From an uncultured Bacteroidota bacterium (lineage in GTDB: Bacteria; Bacteroidota; Bacteroidia; Chitinophagales; Chitinophagaceae), in contig CAILMA010000478.1 in assembly GCA_903835145.1 (NCBI GenBank), forward strand, positions 1 through 7,078: DNA of 7,078 bases, in the 5' to 3' direction. Both the position numbers and the translations under genes were made by a program. The notes under the pieces were generated by a model, which was not told the DNA's origin, did no database searches, and was given only the letters and a program-made list of their open reading frames with translations. Of the stretch, positions 6,719 to 7,078 are shown one piece after another. The first letter of the stretch is position 1, and every line of letters begins with the position of its first letter.

Positions 6719-6778
6719 ATAAGCTCTGCAAGCGATGCGAAGCTACCTTACCAATGTTCCTAATATTTTACAATTCAA

Positions 6779-6997
6779 TCATCCTATTTCCTCGTAGTCA
6801 ATATAATCTCCGTCCTTTTTTATCTTTTTTGCAACCGGTGGTTTGTTCATTTTCTTTTCCATATCCTGCATCTGGTCCTGCATTTTGCGCATGTTACTGC
6901 TTATGGAGGAGGACAAACGGAAGATGGGGAAAATGTATTTATTAAGTAAGTTGTAAACAACCGCAACCACCAAAATTGATATTATTAATAACTTCAT
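6779..6997 (-). CDS. Small membrane-anchored coiled-coil protein, DUF4834-like
   Basis: A 72-residue protein of unknown function. Residues 1-26 (MKLLIISILVVAVVYNLLNK then YIFPIF) form one N-terminal membrane segment. Residues 33-52 are Met-, Gln- and Lys-rich with heptad-like spacing (NMRKMQDQMQDMEKKMNK), suggesting a short coiled coil. A Pro/Lys linker (PPVAKKIKKD) follows, then the acidic end GDYIDYEEIG. This order and the D-Y-x-D/E-Y-E-E ending are what I recall for DUF4834, a small family found in Bacteroidota. The family assignment is from memory and its role is unknown. The ATG at 6997 follows a good -7 box. The gene lies upstream of the TPR-like protein gene on the same strand, 104 bases away, and the downstream gene seems to have its own promoter, so an operon is uncertain. 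The coding potential is convincing for so short a gene. Confidence 0.75.
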   Translation of the reverse strand: MKLLIISILVVAVVYNLLNKYIFPIFRLSSSISSNMRKMQDQMQDMEKKMNKPPVAKKIKKDGDYIDYEEIG

Positions 6998-7014
6998 ATT
7001 CTACACGTGAACAA

Positions 7015-7022
7015 CAAAGGTA
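7015..7022 (-). promoter_or_regulatory. -7 promoter box of the DUF4834-like gene
   Basis: On the minus strand the bases read TACCTTTG, a perfect match to the Bacteroidota -7 element TAnnTTTG, 17 bases before the ATG at 6997. No TTG is found 19 bases upstream; the nearest partial match is TTA, 23 bases away in an AT-rich stretch. The rest of the window end (7023-7078) is AT-rich and shows no gene on either strand. Confidence 0.45.
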
Positions 7023-7078
7023 AAAAATAGCGGGCTGTTATGCGTTAATAAAAATATAATTGTGAATAGGTGTTGTAA

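Noticed and set aside
7023..7078. Start or end of another gene at the right edge
   Set aside because: All frames are short and interrupted, and the AT-rich sequence fits an intergenic region; too little is visible to call a gene.

Overview
The window looks like ordinary chromosomal DNA of a member of the Bacteroidota, most likely Chitinophagaceae or a near relative. The reasons are a PorQ-type type IX secretion (T9SS) protein, a T9SS-like C-terminal tail on a second secreted protein, a FabI of the Bacteroidota kind, a DUF4834-like small membrane protein, the lack of clear Shine-Dalgarno sequences, and several TAnnTTTG/TAnnTTTA-type -7 boxes. No mobile element, CRISPR array, tRNA or rRNA is visible.

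Left part, plus strand: the window opens inside a ribonuclease Z gene (rnz, 5' end cut off), which keeps all the metal-binding motifs of the family. After 67 bases comes a gene for a 477-aa secreted protein with Asp-box (BNR/sialidase-like) repeats and a C-terminal module resembling a T9SS sorting domain. After a 202-base gap comes fabI (enoyl-ACP reductase). A 178-base gap with a strong imperfect hairpin and a separate near-perfect palindrome then leads to porQ, an outer-membrane beta-barrel protein of the T9SS attachment complex.

Right part, minus strand: convergent to porQ, with only 25 bases between the stop codons, lies a gene for a ~690-aa secreted, alpha-helical, TPR-like protein of unknown function with a distinct C-terminal alpha/beta-looking module. 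A TTG codon at 6674-6672 is its best start, because it gives a textbook signal peptide. Upstream of it on the same strand is a 72-aa membrane-anchored coiled-coil protein resembling DUF4834. Each minus-strand gene has its own plausible promoter. The last ~80 bases carry the promoter of the small gene and no coding sequence that I can see.

Functionally, rnz (tRNA 3' processing) and fabI (fatty acid elongation) are housekeeping genes. The Asp-box protein is a possible T9SS client, and PorQ belongs to the machine that would anchor such clients on the cell surface. I do not see a convincing new multi-gene system. The items most worth a second look are the uncharacterised TPR-like protein with its C-terminal module, the Asp-box protein without visible sialidase catalytic signatures, and the intergenic hairpin/palindrome block between fabI and porQ.
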